Positions 1 through 9,771 of a stretch of DNA of 64,000 bases are shown here, piece after piece. Position numbers and translations under genes: made by a program. The DNA comes from Endobugula sp965225895 (GTDB lineage Bacteria; Pseudomonadota; Gammaproteobacteria; Pseudomonadales; Cellvibrionaceae): NCBI GenBank assembly GCA_965225895.1, contig CBDDBR010000011.1:1302001-1366000 (forward strand), read 5' to 3'. The notes beneath the pieces are model-generated. The model had not been told where the DNA came from. It worked only from the letters and a program-made list of their open reading frames with translations, and searched no databases. The stretch's first letter is position 1; the number at the start of each line of letters is the position of its first letter.

Positions 1-162
1 TAAACACTTATAGCTCTCGTGATTAAAAACATACACATAAAACAAAAACAGTAAAAAACATACAAGTACTTGATAGCAGCAAGCTATAATTCGTTGATTT
101 TTTGTTCATTTAAGTCTATACCTTGTAATGAAAAGATAACATTTTCATGTTAGGAGGCTTGT

Positions 163-849
163 TTGAATAGAACAGTATGCTTTTTATTTTTCATCGTGGT
201 TGATATTTCATTCGCCCAGTTGAGTTATAGCATTGATAGCACATCGGCTATCATGCAAAACACTGGTAGCACCTTACCTTCTAGCAGCCCCGAACAATCC
301 CCTTTGCTTTACCATACGCAAACATCAACACTCACGCTTAAAAACATAAAAATTACTGGCACACGTGCACAACAGCACAGTTTTATACGTTGGCTTAATG
401 GTATTGCCGAAACCTCGAAAGGACGACATACGCTCAATGCCATTATTCAATCAGGGCATCAACTACATATTCGTCACTCAGCACACGCGGTATTGTCGGC
501 AGGTAGAACGATTGCCCCAATGACTGAAGACTTAATTAATGGAAAAGGCGCTAGTGTTGATATTATTTTTGATGGCAATATGCGTGATCGTGGCAGTCAC
601 TTTGTTTACAACGAAAAAATTAAATTAATTGAATTTACAGCGCAACAAAATTTATTTCACGAACTTGCTCATGCTGTTCACCAGATGAATGGCACATGGC
701 GTTATTTTGATTCAGAAGCGCAAGCCATAGAAGAAGAAAATATTTTTAGACACGAACTCGCCACCATCAATAATGAAACACCAACAAAACGCTATGGAAA
801 ATGGGGCGAAAAAATCAGTGATGTCGAACAGCAATATACACAACGCTAA
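163..849 (+). CDS. Secreted NleD-like (M91 family) zinc metalloprotease
   Basis: Likely a secreted zinc protease of the 'effector protein' peptidase family M91, the family of the type III effector NleD. The sequence shows an HELAH zinc site (H166, E167, H170) inside FHELAHAVHQMNG. A preceding GKGASVDIIF strand and a following EEENIFRHEL...RYGK segment match the family pattern of an acidic third-ligand region and a C-terminal EN-x-R-x-E...R-x-Y. Residues 1-18 form a signal peptide (hydrophobic core, SFA/Q cleavage), so export is by Sec rather than type III. The start is TTG, supported by AGGAGG at 152-157 five bases upstream. It stands alone, followed by a convergent flavoprotein gene. The substrate is unknown, and a self-targeting or inter-bacterial role is only a guess. 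Confidence 0.75.
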   Translation: MNRTVCFLFFIVVDISFAQLSYSIDSTSAIMQNTGSTLPSSSPEQSPLLYHTQTSTLTLKNIKITGTRAQQHSFIRWLNGIAETSKGRHTLNAIIQSGHQLHIRHSAHAVLSAGRTIAPMTEDLINGKGASVDIIFDGNMRDRGSHFVYNEKIKLIEFTAQQNLFHELAHAVHQMNGTWRYFDSEAQAIEEENIFRHELATINNETPTKRYGKWGEKISDVEQQYTQR

Positions 850-937
850 TCATACGTTAACGACTATTGAGTACACGCTATCCGTTACACTACACTGCCC
901 GCTATGTAACTCGTCGCTTAAAAATATCGACTAAAAA

Positions 938-1450
938 CTAGTCTCTGACTAAGCGTACAAATCTATCAACATCTTGCTGATAACGTTCTTGTATATACCC
1001 CTCTTCGCAGTTGGCATGAATGTAACCACCATATTGCATACCCAGGTAGCGAAATGTATCTTTTAGGGAATTCATAAATGAGTTATCGGCGTCACTGCTA
1101 ATTGATGTACAGACAATATATGCCACTTTTTCACGTAACTGACGACCAATATCCTTTAACTCATCTACATCTAAAAAATCAGAGGTTCTATCAATAAATA
1201 CTTTCATTTGAGCACTCGGCGCATACCAATAAACAGGGGTTACAAAAATAATTTTTTCGTACTCAAGTAATTGCCGCATCAACGGGATAAAATCATCATC
1301 TATATTTTTATGATCATAGTCATAGGCCGAAATGTTTTTTTCGGAAAGATCAATAATATCAATATCGAGTTCTCTGGCAATCCAGTCAATCAGCTTTCCT
1401 GTATTTCCATTTCGTCTTGCACTTGCAAACACTGCTATTGCATTATTCAA
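938..1450 (-). CDS. Flavodoxin-fold NAD(P)H-dependent FMN reductase family protein
   Basis: A 170-aa protein of the NADPH-dependent FMN reductase / iron-sulfur flavoprotein family. The N-terminal SARRNGNTGK loop is the FMN-phosphate binding loop of flavodoxin-like folds. TPVYWYAPSAQMKVFIDR (about residues 91-108) is the family's second FMN-contact region. No Fe-S cysteine motif is seen, so this is the flavin-only type. The start is TTG at 1450 with AGGAG six bases upstream. It is monocistronic, and its electron acceptor (quinone, nitro compound or metal) cannot be told from sequence. Confidence 0.8.
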   Translation of the reverse strand: MNNAIAVFASARRNGNTGKLIDWIARELDIDIIDLSEKNISAYDYDHKNIDDDFIPLMRQLLEYEKIIFVTPVYWYAPSAQMKVFIDRTSDFLDVDELKDIGRQLREKVAYIVCTSISSDADNSFMNSLKDTFRYLGMQYGGYIHANCEEGYIQERYQQDVDRFVRLVRD

Positions 1451-1625
1451 CTTGATCTCCTAAACAGTTATAACACCCCAAAAGGTACTCAAAACATTAC
1501 TGAAATAACGCTACTAAAATAACATCACTAAGATAATAGCACCAAAAGAAACGCTCTATACCAGTTTGTCTTTTTCTGATTAATTAAGCATTTATCGATT
1601 TTTATTTAACACTGTATTTTATTTT

Positions 1626-2261
1626 TTAGGTTTGAACACTCATCATCAAAAACCCAGAGAACGCCGCATTACTTGGTGAAAGGTCTGGATTCACTTGCGT
1701 TTTAGCATGATTAATTAATTGGCGATACTTTTGATAAAAATCCCATGTCGGTGCGGGTTTATATACGGGGTCGGTAATGCCAAAATGTTTTAGCACACCT
1801 TTTGCTGTGGTAGGTTTAACAAAGACTTCGTCATTGGGAGAGAAATAGGCAGGAATAATTGAAACAAGGCTCCATTTAGCGAGTTTTTCAGTACGTAATA
1901 TATCTACCATCGCCTCAAAACCCATTTGCTGCTTGCCATGTAACATGTTGTATAACGCTTTTACTAAAAATGCTTTGTCGTTTTCACTCAAGTTATTAAC
2001 AAAATCTCTAAACTTAGGTTTTTCAAACATGGATACCATTGAGGCACGACTCACCACTTTTACCATATTATCTGCGGTGGTATGAATATTACCAAATGCG
2101 CGTTTTTTAAAGCTCGTTTGTGCCAACTCAACCATTTTGCTCATTTTATGTTTTTTAGCAATGGCGAGCATTTCAGGGTCGTTAAACCCTTGGGGATAGC
2201 GCATTAAGAAATCGCCTTCTAGCTGCTTTAATGTGGTTAGATCGAGACACGTAATATCCAT
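1626..2261 (-). CDS. Conserved hypothetical protein, about 211 aa
   Basis: Cytosolic-looking protein without signal peptide, membrane segment or recognisable catalytic motif. It is rich in Lys and amphipathic helices, and its C-terminus ends in LSPSNAAFSGFLMM. The ATG at 2261 has AGGAAC eight bases upstream and codon use resembles its neighbours, so it is a real gene. It lies downstream of purL on the same strand but is separated from it by a strong hairpin, so it probably has its own promoter. Function not recognised. Confidence 0.7.
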   Translation of the reverse strand: MDITCLDLTTLKQLEGDFLMRYPQGFNDPEMLAIAKKHKMSKMVELAQTSFKKRAFGNIHTTADNMVKVVSRASMVSMFEKPKFRDFVNNLSENDKAFLVKALYNMLHGKQQMGFEAMVDILRTEKLAKWSLVSIIPAYFSPNDEVFVKPTTAKGVLKHFGITDPVYKPAPTWDFYQKYRQLINHAKTQVNPDLSPSNAAFSGFLMMSVQT

Positions 2262-2314
2262 CGTAGCGGTTCCTGATTCATTATCAATTAAGCAAGCGTA
2301 CAGCCATTGGTCGA

Positions 2315-2359
2315 TATGTTCTTGTTATTGTGAGAGGACCCCATCCTAACAAGAACATA
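2315..2359 (-). terminator. Hairpin downstream of purL
   Basis: A perfect 13-bp inverted repeat (tatgttcttgtta / taacaagaacata) with a 19-nt loop, placed just after the purL stop on the minus strand. There is no clear T-run on the exit side. It may be a transcription terminator or a processing/stability hairpin between purL and the 211-aa gene. Confidence 0.5.
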
Positions 2360-2372
2360 CGAAAGCGTATTA

Positions 2373-5300
2373 TTAATCAACAAATACGCGGGCATTTCTA
2401 AACAAACGCAGCCACGCGCCGTCTTCTTTCCAATCGTCGGGTTTCCACGAATTAGTCACCGCACGATACACACGCTCTGGGTGTGGCATCATAATGGTCA
2501 CACGACCATCTGCAGACGATACACTGCCTATGCCATTCGGTGAACCATTCGGGTTGGCAGGATAAGTATTCGCCACACTCAAGTCATTATTGATATAACG
2601 TAAAGCGACCAAACCACTGTTATCACATTCTGCAAGTGCGCTAGCGTTTTCAAATTCTGCACGCCCTTCGCCGTGAGCGATGGCAACAGGTAAATGTGAA
2701 CCCGCCATACCTGAGAATAAAACAGAAGGTGTATCACCCACTTGTACAAGGCTAAAACGCGCTTCAAATTGCTCGGATACATTACGCACAAAACGTGGCC
2801 AATGATCCGCACCCGGAATTAATGATTTTAAGTTCGACATCATTTGGCAACCGTTACATACACCTAAGCTAAAGGTATCGTCACGGTGGAAAAAGGCTTG
2901 AAATTGGTCACGGGCAATGGTGTTAAACAATACTGTTTTTGCCCAACCCTCACCTGCACCAAGCACATCACCGTATGAGAAACCACCGCAGGCCACAAGA
3001 CCTTTAAAATCATTCAGCTGTGTACGGCCTGTAAGAATATCGCTCATATGTACATCAATAGCGTCGAAGCCTGCACGCGTGTATGCCGCAGCCATTTCTA
3101 CGTGACCATTAACACCTTGCTCACGTAAAATTGCCACTTTAGGGCGTACACCACTAGCAATATAAGGCGCTGATACATCTTCGTTAAGATCATAACTGAG
3201 TGATACGCTTAAGCCTTGATCGGCCTGTTGGATACGGTCAAACTCTTGTTGCGCGCATTCAGGGTTATCACGTAACGACTGCATACGGAAGCTAGTTTCA
3301 CTCCACTGGGCTTGCAGTACGTTTCTTGGCGCTTCAAAAATCACCGAACCTTGATGGGTTAAACGCACTTGGTCGCTATCATTCAGCGTGCCTATCTGAT
3401 GGATACAATCGGCTAAACCTACCTCTGCAAAACGTGCCGTCACCGCATTCACGTGCTCGCTAGCAACTTGAATAACGGCACCCAATTCTTCACTAAATAA
3501 GCTCGCGATCACATCATCACCTTGCGATGACAAATCAATATCAATACCGCAATGCCCTGCAAAGGCCATTTCAGTCACAGTAGCTAACAAGCCCCCATCA
3601 CTGCGGTCGTGGTAAGCTAATAATTGCTTGGCTTCTAGGCTCTCTTGTATTGCATTAAAGAAGCCTTTAAGGTCATTAGCGTTATCAACATCCGCCACCA
3701 CATCGCCCATCGCGTTATAGACTTGTGTAAGAATAGAAGCACCTAAACGTTGCTGGCCACGACCTAAATCAATTAATAAAAGTTCGCTATTAGGTATCGT
3801 ACGTAGTTGTGGCGTTACCGTTTTACGTACATCCACAACAGGTGAAAATGCAGTAATCACCACCGACATAGGCGCAGTAACGGCTTTATCTTCGCCGTCT
3901 TGCTGCCATGCGGTACGCATCGACATAGAATCTTTACCTACAGGAATAGTGATACCTAGCGCTGGACACAAATCCATACCGATAGTTTCTACCGTGCGGT
4001 AAAGTTTTTCATCTTCCCCTTTATGGCCTGCAGCACACATCCAGTTAGCCGATAATTTAATATCTTTTAAACTGCCAATGCGTGTAGAAGCAATATTAGT
4101 AATGGCTTCGGCAATGGCCATACGACCCGATGCAGGAGCATTCAGTAAAGCCATAGGGGTACGCTCACCCATCGACATGGCTTCACCTGCATATTGACCC
4201 AAATAAGTATCGTATGCAGCCGTCGTTACGGCACAATCTGCCACTGGCACCTGCCAAGGACCAACCAACTGGTCGCGAACAACCTGCCCAGTCACCGAGC
4301 GATCGCCAATGGTGATTAAGAATAATTTACTCGCCACTGAAGGGTGTTTAATCACACGACTAATAGCATCGCTAACATCAATATCGCTGGTATTAAATGC
4401 TGTACTTTCCGCTTGGTACGTATCTGCCGTGCGGTGCATTTTAGGTGGTTTACCAAACAATACGTTCATAGGAAGGTCTACAGGTACAGCATCTAATAAC
4501 GTATCGTTAACGCGAAGATGCTGCTCTTCTGTGGCTTCACCAACAACAGCAAATGGGCAACGTTCACGTGCACAAATAGCTTCAAAACGTGGTAAATCTT
4601 CAGGCATTACAGCCAGTACATAGCGCTCTTGTGATTCATTACACCAGATGGCTAACGGGCTCATACCGGGTTCGTCATTAGGTACATTCCGTAATTCAAA
4701 TGTGCCGCCACAGCCGCCATCTTTTACTAATTCAGGAAAGGCATTAGATAAACCGCCCGCGCCCACATCGTGAATAAAGGCAATTGGGTTTTGATCCCCT
4801 TTGTCGCTTGAACTTAACTGCCAGCATTGATCAATCACTTCTTGGCAACGGCGCTCTATTTCTGGGTTTTGACGCTGTACCGACGCAAAATCTAGATCTT
4901 CAGACGATGAACCCGAATCCATTGACGATGCAGCCCCCCCTCCCAAACCAATCAACATGGCTGGCCCACCTAATACGATGAGTTTTGCCCCTGCTGAGAA
5001 TGGCGGTTTATCGACATGCTCGGATTTAATATTGCCGTAACCACCTGCCAACATAATGGGTTTATGATAACCGCGACGCTCACCACCAAAGCTATCTTCA
5101 AACGTTCTAAAATAACCACAGATATTAGGACGACCAAATTCATTATTAAAAGCAGCGCCGCCAATCGGCCCTTCTAACATAATATCCAACGCGCTCACGA
5201 TACGATTCGGCTTGCCGTAATCCATCTCCCACGGTTGAATAAATTCAGGGATTTGTAAGTTAGAGACAGTAAAACCTGTTAAACCCACTTTTGGCTTAGA

Positions 5301-6275
5301 GCCACGACCAACGGCACCTTCATCACGAATTTCGCCACCAGAACCTGTACCCGCCCCTGCAAATGGTGCAATGGCTGTAGGATGGTTATGGGTTTCGACC
5401 TTCATCAAAATATTAATGGCTTCTTCATTAAAGCAATAAGCTTTGGTGTCAGCATTGGGATAAAAACGACCTGCTGTTGCACCTGATACCACAGCCGCAT
5501 TATCAGAATATGCCGACAGTACGTTATCACCGCCCACTTCGTTAGTATTTTTAATCATTTTAAATAACGATAATGGCTGATCTTGACCGTCGAGTGTCCA
5601 CGAGGCATTAAAAATTTTGTGTCGGCAATGCTCAGAATTGGCTTGCGCAAACATCATAAGCTCAACATCAACAGGATTACGCCCCAACGCTTGGAAACTT
5701 TGCACTAAATAATCTATTTCATCGTCGGCCAAAGCCAAACCCAATTCACTATTCGCTGCGGCAAGTGCATCGCGACCGCCATTTAGAATATCAACCGATG
5801 TTTGTGTATCTGGATCATGGTGCGCAAACAATGATTCGGCTGCGGCAAGATCATATAAAACACTTTCTACCATGCGATCGTGTAAGCACACCGCTATGGC
5901 TTGTTTTTGCGCTTCAGTGAAATTCACACCCGTTACGTAATAAGCCACGCCACGCTCAATACGCTTTACCTTATCTAAGCCCGCATTATGAGCAATATCA
6001 GTAGATTTTGATGACCACGGTGAAATGGTTCCTGCACGAGGCACAACAAGAAATAAGGTGCCTTCTTCACTATTACCCGCGTCATCTCGTGGGCCGTATG
6101 TTAACAGTTGTGCGAGTACTGCTTGCTCGTCATCACTGAGGGTTTCAGCAATATCTACAAAGTGCATATAACGGCTACTTAAGCCAGCAATAGCAGGCTC
6201 TAATGCGCGTAAATCGTGTAGTGTTTTTTCAATTCGGAATGAAGAAAGCGCTGCAGCGCCCGCAAGAGTCAACAT
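2373..6275 (-). CDS. purL: Phosphoribosylformylglycinamidine synthase (large PurL)
   Basis: Catalyses the fourth step of de novo purine synthesis, FGAR + ATP + Gln to FGAM. It is the single-chain gammaproteobacterial form of about 1300 aa: N-terminal PurS-like part, two AIR-synthase-type ATP domains (GAGTGSGGEIRDEGA, FIHDVGAGGLSNAFPE) and a C-terminal class I glutamine amidotransferase domain with the nucleophile in LGVCNGCQMMSNL and the catalytic His/Glu in MMPHPER. The open frame extends 43 codons further upstream, but homology begins at MLTLAGAAALSSFRIEK, so ATG 6275 is the likely start. Divergent from mltF, as in Pseudomonas. Confidence 0.97.
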   Translation of the reverse strand: MLTLAGAAALSSFRIEKTLHDLRALEPAIAGLSSRYMHFVDIAETLSDDEQAVLAQLLTYGPRDDAGNSEEGTLFLVVPRAGTISPWSSKSTDIAHNAGLDKVKRIERGVAYYVTGVNFTEAQKQAIAVCLHDRMVESVLYDLAAAESLFAHHDPDTQTSVDILNGGRDALAAANSELGLALADDEIDYLVQSFQALGRNPVDVELMMFAQANSEHCRHKIFNASWTLDGQDQPLSLFKMIKNTNEVGGDNVLSAYSDNAAVVSGATAGRFYPNADTKAYCFNEEAINILMKVETHNHPTAIAPFAGAGTGSGGEIRDEGAVGRGSKPKVGLTGFTVSNLQIPEFIQPWEMDYGKPNRIVSALDIMLEGPIGGAAFNNEFGRPNICGYFRTFEDSFGGERRGYHKPIMLAGGYGNIKSEHVDKPPFSAGAKLIVLGGPAMLIGLGGGAASSMDSGSSSEDLDFASVQRQNPEIERRCQEVIDQCWQLSSSDKGDQNPIAFIHDVGAGGLSNAFPELVKDGGCGGTFELRNVPNDEPGMSPLAIWCNESQERYVLAVMPEDLPRFEAICARERCPFAVVGEATEEQHLRVNDTLLDAVPVDLPMNVLFGKPPKMHRTADTYQAESTAFNTSDIDVSDAISRVIKHPSVASKLFLITIGDRSVTGQVVRDQLVGPWQVPVADCAVTTAAYDTYLGQYAGEAMSMGERTPMALLNAPASGRMAIAEAITNIASTRIGSLKDIKLSANWMCAAGHKGEDEKLYRTVETIGMDLCPALGITIPVGKDSMSMRTAWQQDGEDKAVTAPMSVVITAFSPVVDVRKTVTPQLRTIPNSELLLIDLGRGQQRLGASILTQVYNAMGDVVADVDNANDLKGFFNAIQESLEAKQLLAYHDRSDGGLLATVTEMAFAGHCGIDIDLSSQGDDVIASLFSEELGAVIQVASEHVNAVTARFAEVGLADCIHQIGTLNDSDQVRLTHQGSVIFEAPRNVLQAQWSETSFRMQSLRDNPECAQQEFDRIQQADQGLSVSLSYDLNEDVSAPYIASGVRPKVAILREQGVNGHVEMAAAYTRAGFDAIDVHMSDILTGRTQLNDFKGLVACGGFSYGDVLGAGEGWAKTVLFNTIARDQFQAFFHRDDTFSLGVCNGCQMMSNLKSLIPGADHWPRFVRNVSEQFEARFSLVQVGDTPSVLFSGMAGSHLPVAIAHGEGRAEFENASALAECDNSGLVALRYINNDLSVANTYPANPNGSPNGIGSVSSADGRVTIMMPHPERVYRAVTNSWKPDDWKEDGAWLRLFRNARVFVD

Positions 6276-6502
6276 AGTGGTTGTCGGCCTTTTAGAAATT
6301 AAGATCACGGTGAAGATGGTCGGGAATACCACGCGTACAAACGCATAAGGGTAAGCCCCAAAAAAGGACGCTATTGTACTGGATTTACATGCATTAGGCA
6401 GCAAAAAACATCAGCTATTATTGAATACAAGGCGAGTTTACACATGAGAAAATGTCGATTTAGGTGTAGTATTAGGACAAGACATTTAAAATATCCCCCC
6501 CT

Positions 6503-7993
6503 ATGCATAATGACGATATAACAACCACATCAACCTACCCTCAAGAACCCCGTGCGGTGAATCGGTTTATACGTACTGTTGGTGGGCTTTTACTGTGTTT
6601 TTTGCCATTACTTATGTCAAGCAGTACGCCTCCTACATTACTTGAACAAGTCAAAGAAGAAGGCTTTTTACAAATGCTCACCCTAAATGGCCCTTCAACC
6701 TATTATGAAGGCCCTTTTGGACATGCTGGCTTTGAATACGAGCTAGCTCATGCGTTTGCTGAAGATTTAGGAGTAGAACTTGCCGTATTGGATAAAGGCA
6801 GCTTAAAAAACATATTAGAAGATATGAGCACTACCGATGCACATTTTGCCGCAGCGGGTTTATCGATTATTGATGCTCGTAAAAAAATCATTCACTTTAG
6901 CGCGCCATACACCACCGTCACACAACAAATTGTGTACCAGCGTGACACTCAAAAACCTAGAAAAATTGAAGATTTAATTGGCAAAGATATTGTTGTAGTA
7001 AGCCAAAGCTCTCACGCAGCCACACTCGCACAACTGCAAAAAGACTATCCCGAACTTTCATGGCGAGAAAAAGAAGGCGCCGATATTTCAGAAATGTTAG
7101 AAATGGTGCACAAGGGCGAAGCTGATTTTACACTTGTTGATTCTAATATTTTTATTACTAATAGCGTGGTTTATCCTCGGGCACGTATCGCCTTTAACCT
7201 AACCGAACCAGAAAATATAGCGTGGGCATTCCCTAAACAAAGCGACGACAGTTTATTAAATGCCGCAAATGCTTTTATAAAAGAATATGCACTGGCGGGT
7301 GAAATTGCTAAGTTAGAAAAAAAATATTTCAGCAAACCTGTAGTAGATGAAGGAAATGCTTTGGCCTTGGCAGAACGCATCGAAGAAAAATTACCTCAGT
7401 GGGTAGATTTTTTTCAAGATAGTGCAGAGGCAAACGGGTTAGATTGGTTATTTTTAGCCGCTATGAGCTACCAAGAATCGCTATGGAATGAAAACGCAAA
7501 ATCATTTACTGGTGTACGTGGTTTAATGATGCTAACCAATGATACCGCCAAAAGCTTAGGTATTGAAGACCGTACAGACCCACAGCAAAGCATTGATGGC
7601 GGCGCACGATATTTTGTACAAATGCGTAATCGCATTCCTAAAGACATTACTGAACCAGACAAAACATGGATGGCTTTAGCCGCATACAATGTGGGCTTAG
7701 GTCACTTAGAAGATGCTCGTATACTCACACAACAACATGGTGGTGATCCCGACTTGTGGGATGATGTTAAAGAATCTCTGCCCTTATTAACACGCAGAAA
7801 GTATTACAGTAAAACCCGTCACGGTTATGCCCGCGGCTGGGAACCTGTTCACTATGTGGAGCGCATTAAAAATTATCATAATATTTTAGTTTGGCATTAT
7901 GAAAATAAACAGCGCCAACTCGCATCGGAAAGCGAGGCAGAAATAGACAGCTTACCTATTAAAAAGCCTGCTGAATCCATGTCACAACTTTAA
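6503..7993 (+). CDS. mltF: Membrane-bound lytic murein transglycosylase F
   Basis: Cleaves the MurNAc-GlcNAc bond of peptidoglycan with 1,6-anhydro product formation, at the envelope. Order of parts: N-terminal hydrophobic segment (about residues 25-40), a solute-binding-protein type 3 domain (about 50-270) with regulatory ligand-binding character, then a lysozyme-like SLT domain (about 295-430). The catalytic Glu is E325 in AAMSYQESLW, followed by GVRGLMMLT and the late AAYNVGLGH motif. Length 496 aa is normal. No clear Shine-Dalgarno is seen before the ATG, and GTG at 6557 is a possible alternative. The purL/mltF/tadA neighbourhood supports the assignment. Confidence 0.95.
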   Translation: MHNDDITTTSTYPQEPRAVNRFIRTVGGLLLCFLPLLMSSSTPPTLLEQVKEEGFLQMLTLNGPSTYYEGPFGHAGFEYELAHAFAEDLGVELAVLDKGSLKNILEDMSTTDAHFAAAGLSIIDARKKIIHFSAPYTTVTQQIVYQRDTQKPRKIEDLIGKDIVVVSQSSHAATLAQLQKDYPELSWREKEGADISEMLEMVHKGEADFTLVDSNIFITNSVVYPRARIAFNLTEPENIAWAFPKQSDDSLLNAANAFIKEYALAGEIAKLEKKYFSKPVVDEGNALALAERIEEKLPQWVDFFQDSAEANGLDWLFLAAMSYQESLWNENAKSFTGVRGLMMLTNDTAKSLGIEDRTDPQQSIDGGARYFVQMRNRIPKDITEPDKTWMALAAYNVGLGHLEDARILTQQHGGDPDLWDDVKESLPLLTRRKYYSKTRHGYARGWEPVHYVERIKNYHNILVWHYENKQRQLASESEAEIDSLPIKKPAESMSQL

Positions 7994-8041
7994 CTACTCT
8001 TGTCATAATATAAACCATTCAAAGTCGTTAATAAAAAACCG

Positions 8042-8536
8042 TTAAGCATGCGTGTTATTGTTTTTTTTAATTCGTTTTTCTTCTCTACGACGCGCAAAAA
8101 AGTGACTCACTATAGTCGAACACGCTTCGTGACAAACCCCACTCGTGTATTTTACTTTATGATTTAAATGCTCACCGTCTAGCTGCTGCGTTTTACTTAC
8201 TATCGCGCCCGCCTTAGGCTCTGTAGCACCAAAAACCACTCGATCTATACGACTATGCACAATAGCGCCTGCACACATAGCGCAGGGCTCAATAGTCACA
8301 TACAAGGTGGCGCCAACAATACGATAATTACCCACTGTTTTTGCTGCATCCCGCAATGCTAATATTTCTGCATGTGCCGTTGGATCATGTAAACCTATAG
8401 GCTGATTAAAGCCCTGCCCAATCACTGTTTGATCTTTTACAACAATCGCGCCTACAGGCACTTCATCGCATTGCCCCGCCTGCTGAGCCAACAACAAAGC
8501 TTGTTGCATCCAGTATTCATCATTCATTTCAGTCAT
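8042..8536 (-). CDS. tadA: tRNA-specific adenosine deaminase
   Basis: Deaminates A34 of tRNA-Arg(ACG) to inosine in the cytosol. Zinc-dependent deaminase motifs are present: TAHAEIL (H55, proton-shuttle E57) and IEPCAMC (C85, C88). C-terminal tail is Lys/Arg-rich as usual for tRNA binding. Its start overlaps the end of the DUF1653 gene by 8 bases, indicating a two-gene operon. ATG codons at 8536 and 8527 are both possible starts. Confidence 0.95.
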   Translation of the reverse strand: MTEMNDEYWMQQALLLAQQAGQCDEVPVGAIVVKDQTVIGQGFNQPIGLHDPTAHAEILALRDAAKTVGNYRIVGATLYVTIEPCAMCAGAIVHSRIDRVVFGATEPKAGAIVSKTQQLDGEHLNHKVKYTSGVCHEACSTIVSHFFARRREEKRIKKNNNTHA

Positions 8537-8756
8537 TATTTACTGGCTCAACATAAGCAAAACGGGGAACTTCTTTACCATCAACAACAACCGTTTCAGT
8601 GAACATATCGAAAGGGCGAATCCATATAGAATAATCACCATACAAGCATTGGTACACCACAAACCACGCCTCCGTTTCACTATGGCGAGCCACGTCTATC
8701 ACTTTATAATCCTGCCCTTTATAGTGACGATAACGCCCCTTGGGAATTGTTTTCAT
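8529..8756 (-). CDS. DUF1653 family small protein
   Basis: A 75-aa protein matching the DUF1653 pattern: an N-terminal G-x-YRHYKGQDYKVIDVARHSET strand pair, then YxxLYGDYxIWIRP and a C-terminal RFAYVEP. These proteins form small beta-barrel-like folds of unknown function. ATG at 8756 is preceded by AAAGG. It lies upstream of tadA with an 8-base overlap, so it is probably co-translated with it. Confidence 0.85.
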   Translation of the reverse strand: MKTIPKGRYRHYKGQDYKVIDVARHSETEAWFVVYQCLYGDYSIWIRPFDMFTETVVVDGKEVPRFAYVEPVNND

Positions 8757-8805
8757 GAATACAACCTTTTCTTATTTTATGTGTTTACCCGCACACTATA
8801 TGCAC

Positions 8806-9228
8806 TTACTGAATGTTTTGCGCCACCGTTTTACAGACAATGGTTTTACCAACAGGCGCCAAAGAAATCACAGCTAATTTAATATGCTGAATACCAAACG
8901 GAATGCCAATAATGGTAACAAAACATACGATAGCAGATGCGATATGGCCAATAGCCAACCAAATACCCGCCAATAAAAACCAAATAACATTGCCTAAAAA
9001 CCCAAGCACACCCGTGCCCATATCAGCCTCACGAGTTAGCTCTTCTCGACACACCGCCTCTTTACCAAAGGGGAAAAATGAAAAAAATCCAATGGTAAAG
9101 CAAGCACGCGCCCATGGAATACCAATGATGGTAATAAATGCTAACACACCCAATAACCACCACATTACCCCCATGAAAAAGCCACCCAGAATAAACCAAA
9201 AAATATTACCTAATAATCGAAGCATCAT
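8806..9228 (-). CDS. yccF: YccF-family inner membrane protein
   Basis: A 140-aa integral membrane protein of the YccF/DUF307 family. It contains two related repeats (about residues 1-60 and 73-135), each with G-N-x-x-WF/WFLL followed by FITIIGIPWARA or FVTIIGIPFGIQ. Roughly four transmembrane segments. Molecular function in bacteria is not established. Two adjacent ATG codons could serve as start. Confidence 0.88.
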   Translation of the reverse strand: MMLRLLGNIFWFILGGFFMGVMWWLLGVLAFITIIGIPWARACFTIGFFSFFPFGKEAVCREELTREADMGTGVLGFLGNVIWFLLAGIWLAIGHIASAIVCFVTIIGIPFGIQHIKLAVISLAPVGKTIVCKTVAQNIQ

Positions 9229-9255
9229 CCGCGCCTATTGTTTTCTCGTTTTATA

Positions 9256-9687
9256 CTATGCGTTACCGCTATTAACTTCGCCGCCCACATATAACCATTT
9301 ACCATGAATACGTTTAAAAACGGAATGCTCGTGGTGGGATTGCCGTTGTTGGTTAGCATCTAAATATATCGCATTAAATTCAACCGTTGCATCATCCCCC
9401 GATTGCGATTTACTGAGCACATGTAGCTCACGCCATTGGGTATCTTTTTGAGAGAGCGATGTGACGGTTAGCCCTTGGGTCATACTGGGCAACCATGTAT
9501 CTAGTAAATATTGACCATGGCCACCTAATGCAAATGCGCTATAACGCGAGCGCATCAGTTTTTCGGGCGTTTTGGGGTATTTTTTACCCTGTAGATACGG
9601 AGCACAACATTGTTGGCTATTTTTTTGGCTGCCACAAGTGCATAAATGAGAATGAAGAGAAACCACAAATACCCTATAAATAATCAC
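9256..9687 (-). CDS. ychJ: YchJ-family SEC-C motif protein
   Basis: Small cytosolic protein of the UPF0225/YchJ family: an N-terminal SEC-C-like cysteine motif (CTCGSQKNSQQCC, about residues 17-29) that should bind zinc, then the family signature LMRSRYSAFALG and an NTF2-like second half ending HGKWLYVGGE. The start is uncertain. The open frame begins at a GTG (9687), and another GTG lies at 9666; homologues begin only a few residues before the first cysteine. Function unknown. Confidence 0.85.
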   Translation of the reverse strand: MIIYRVFVVSLHSHLCTCGSQKNSQQCCAPYLQGKKYPKTPEKLMRSRYSAFALGGHGQYLLDTWLPSMTQGLTVTSLSQKDTQWRELHVLSKSQSGDDATVEFNAIYLDANQQRQSHHEHSVFKRIHGKWLYVGGEVNSGNA

Positions 9688-9771
9688 TGTGATTAATAAT
9701 AAGCGTCACTTTATAGGGTTTTTGATAAGCTGACCAGATCTGTCTACATAACTATCTGCATAACTATATAG

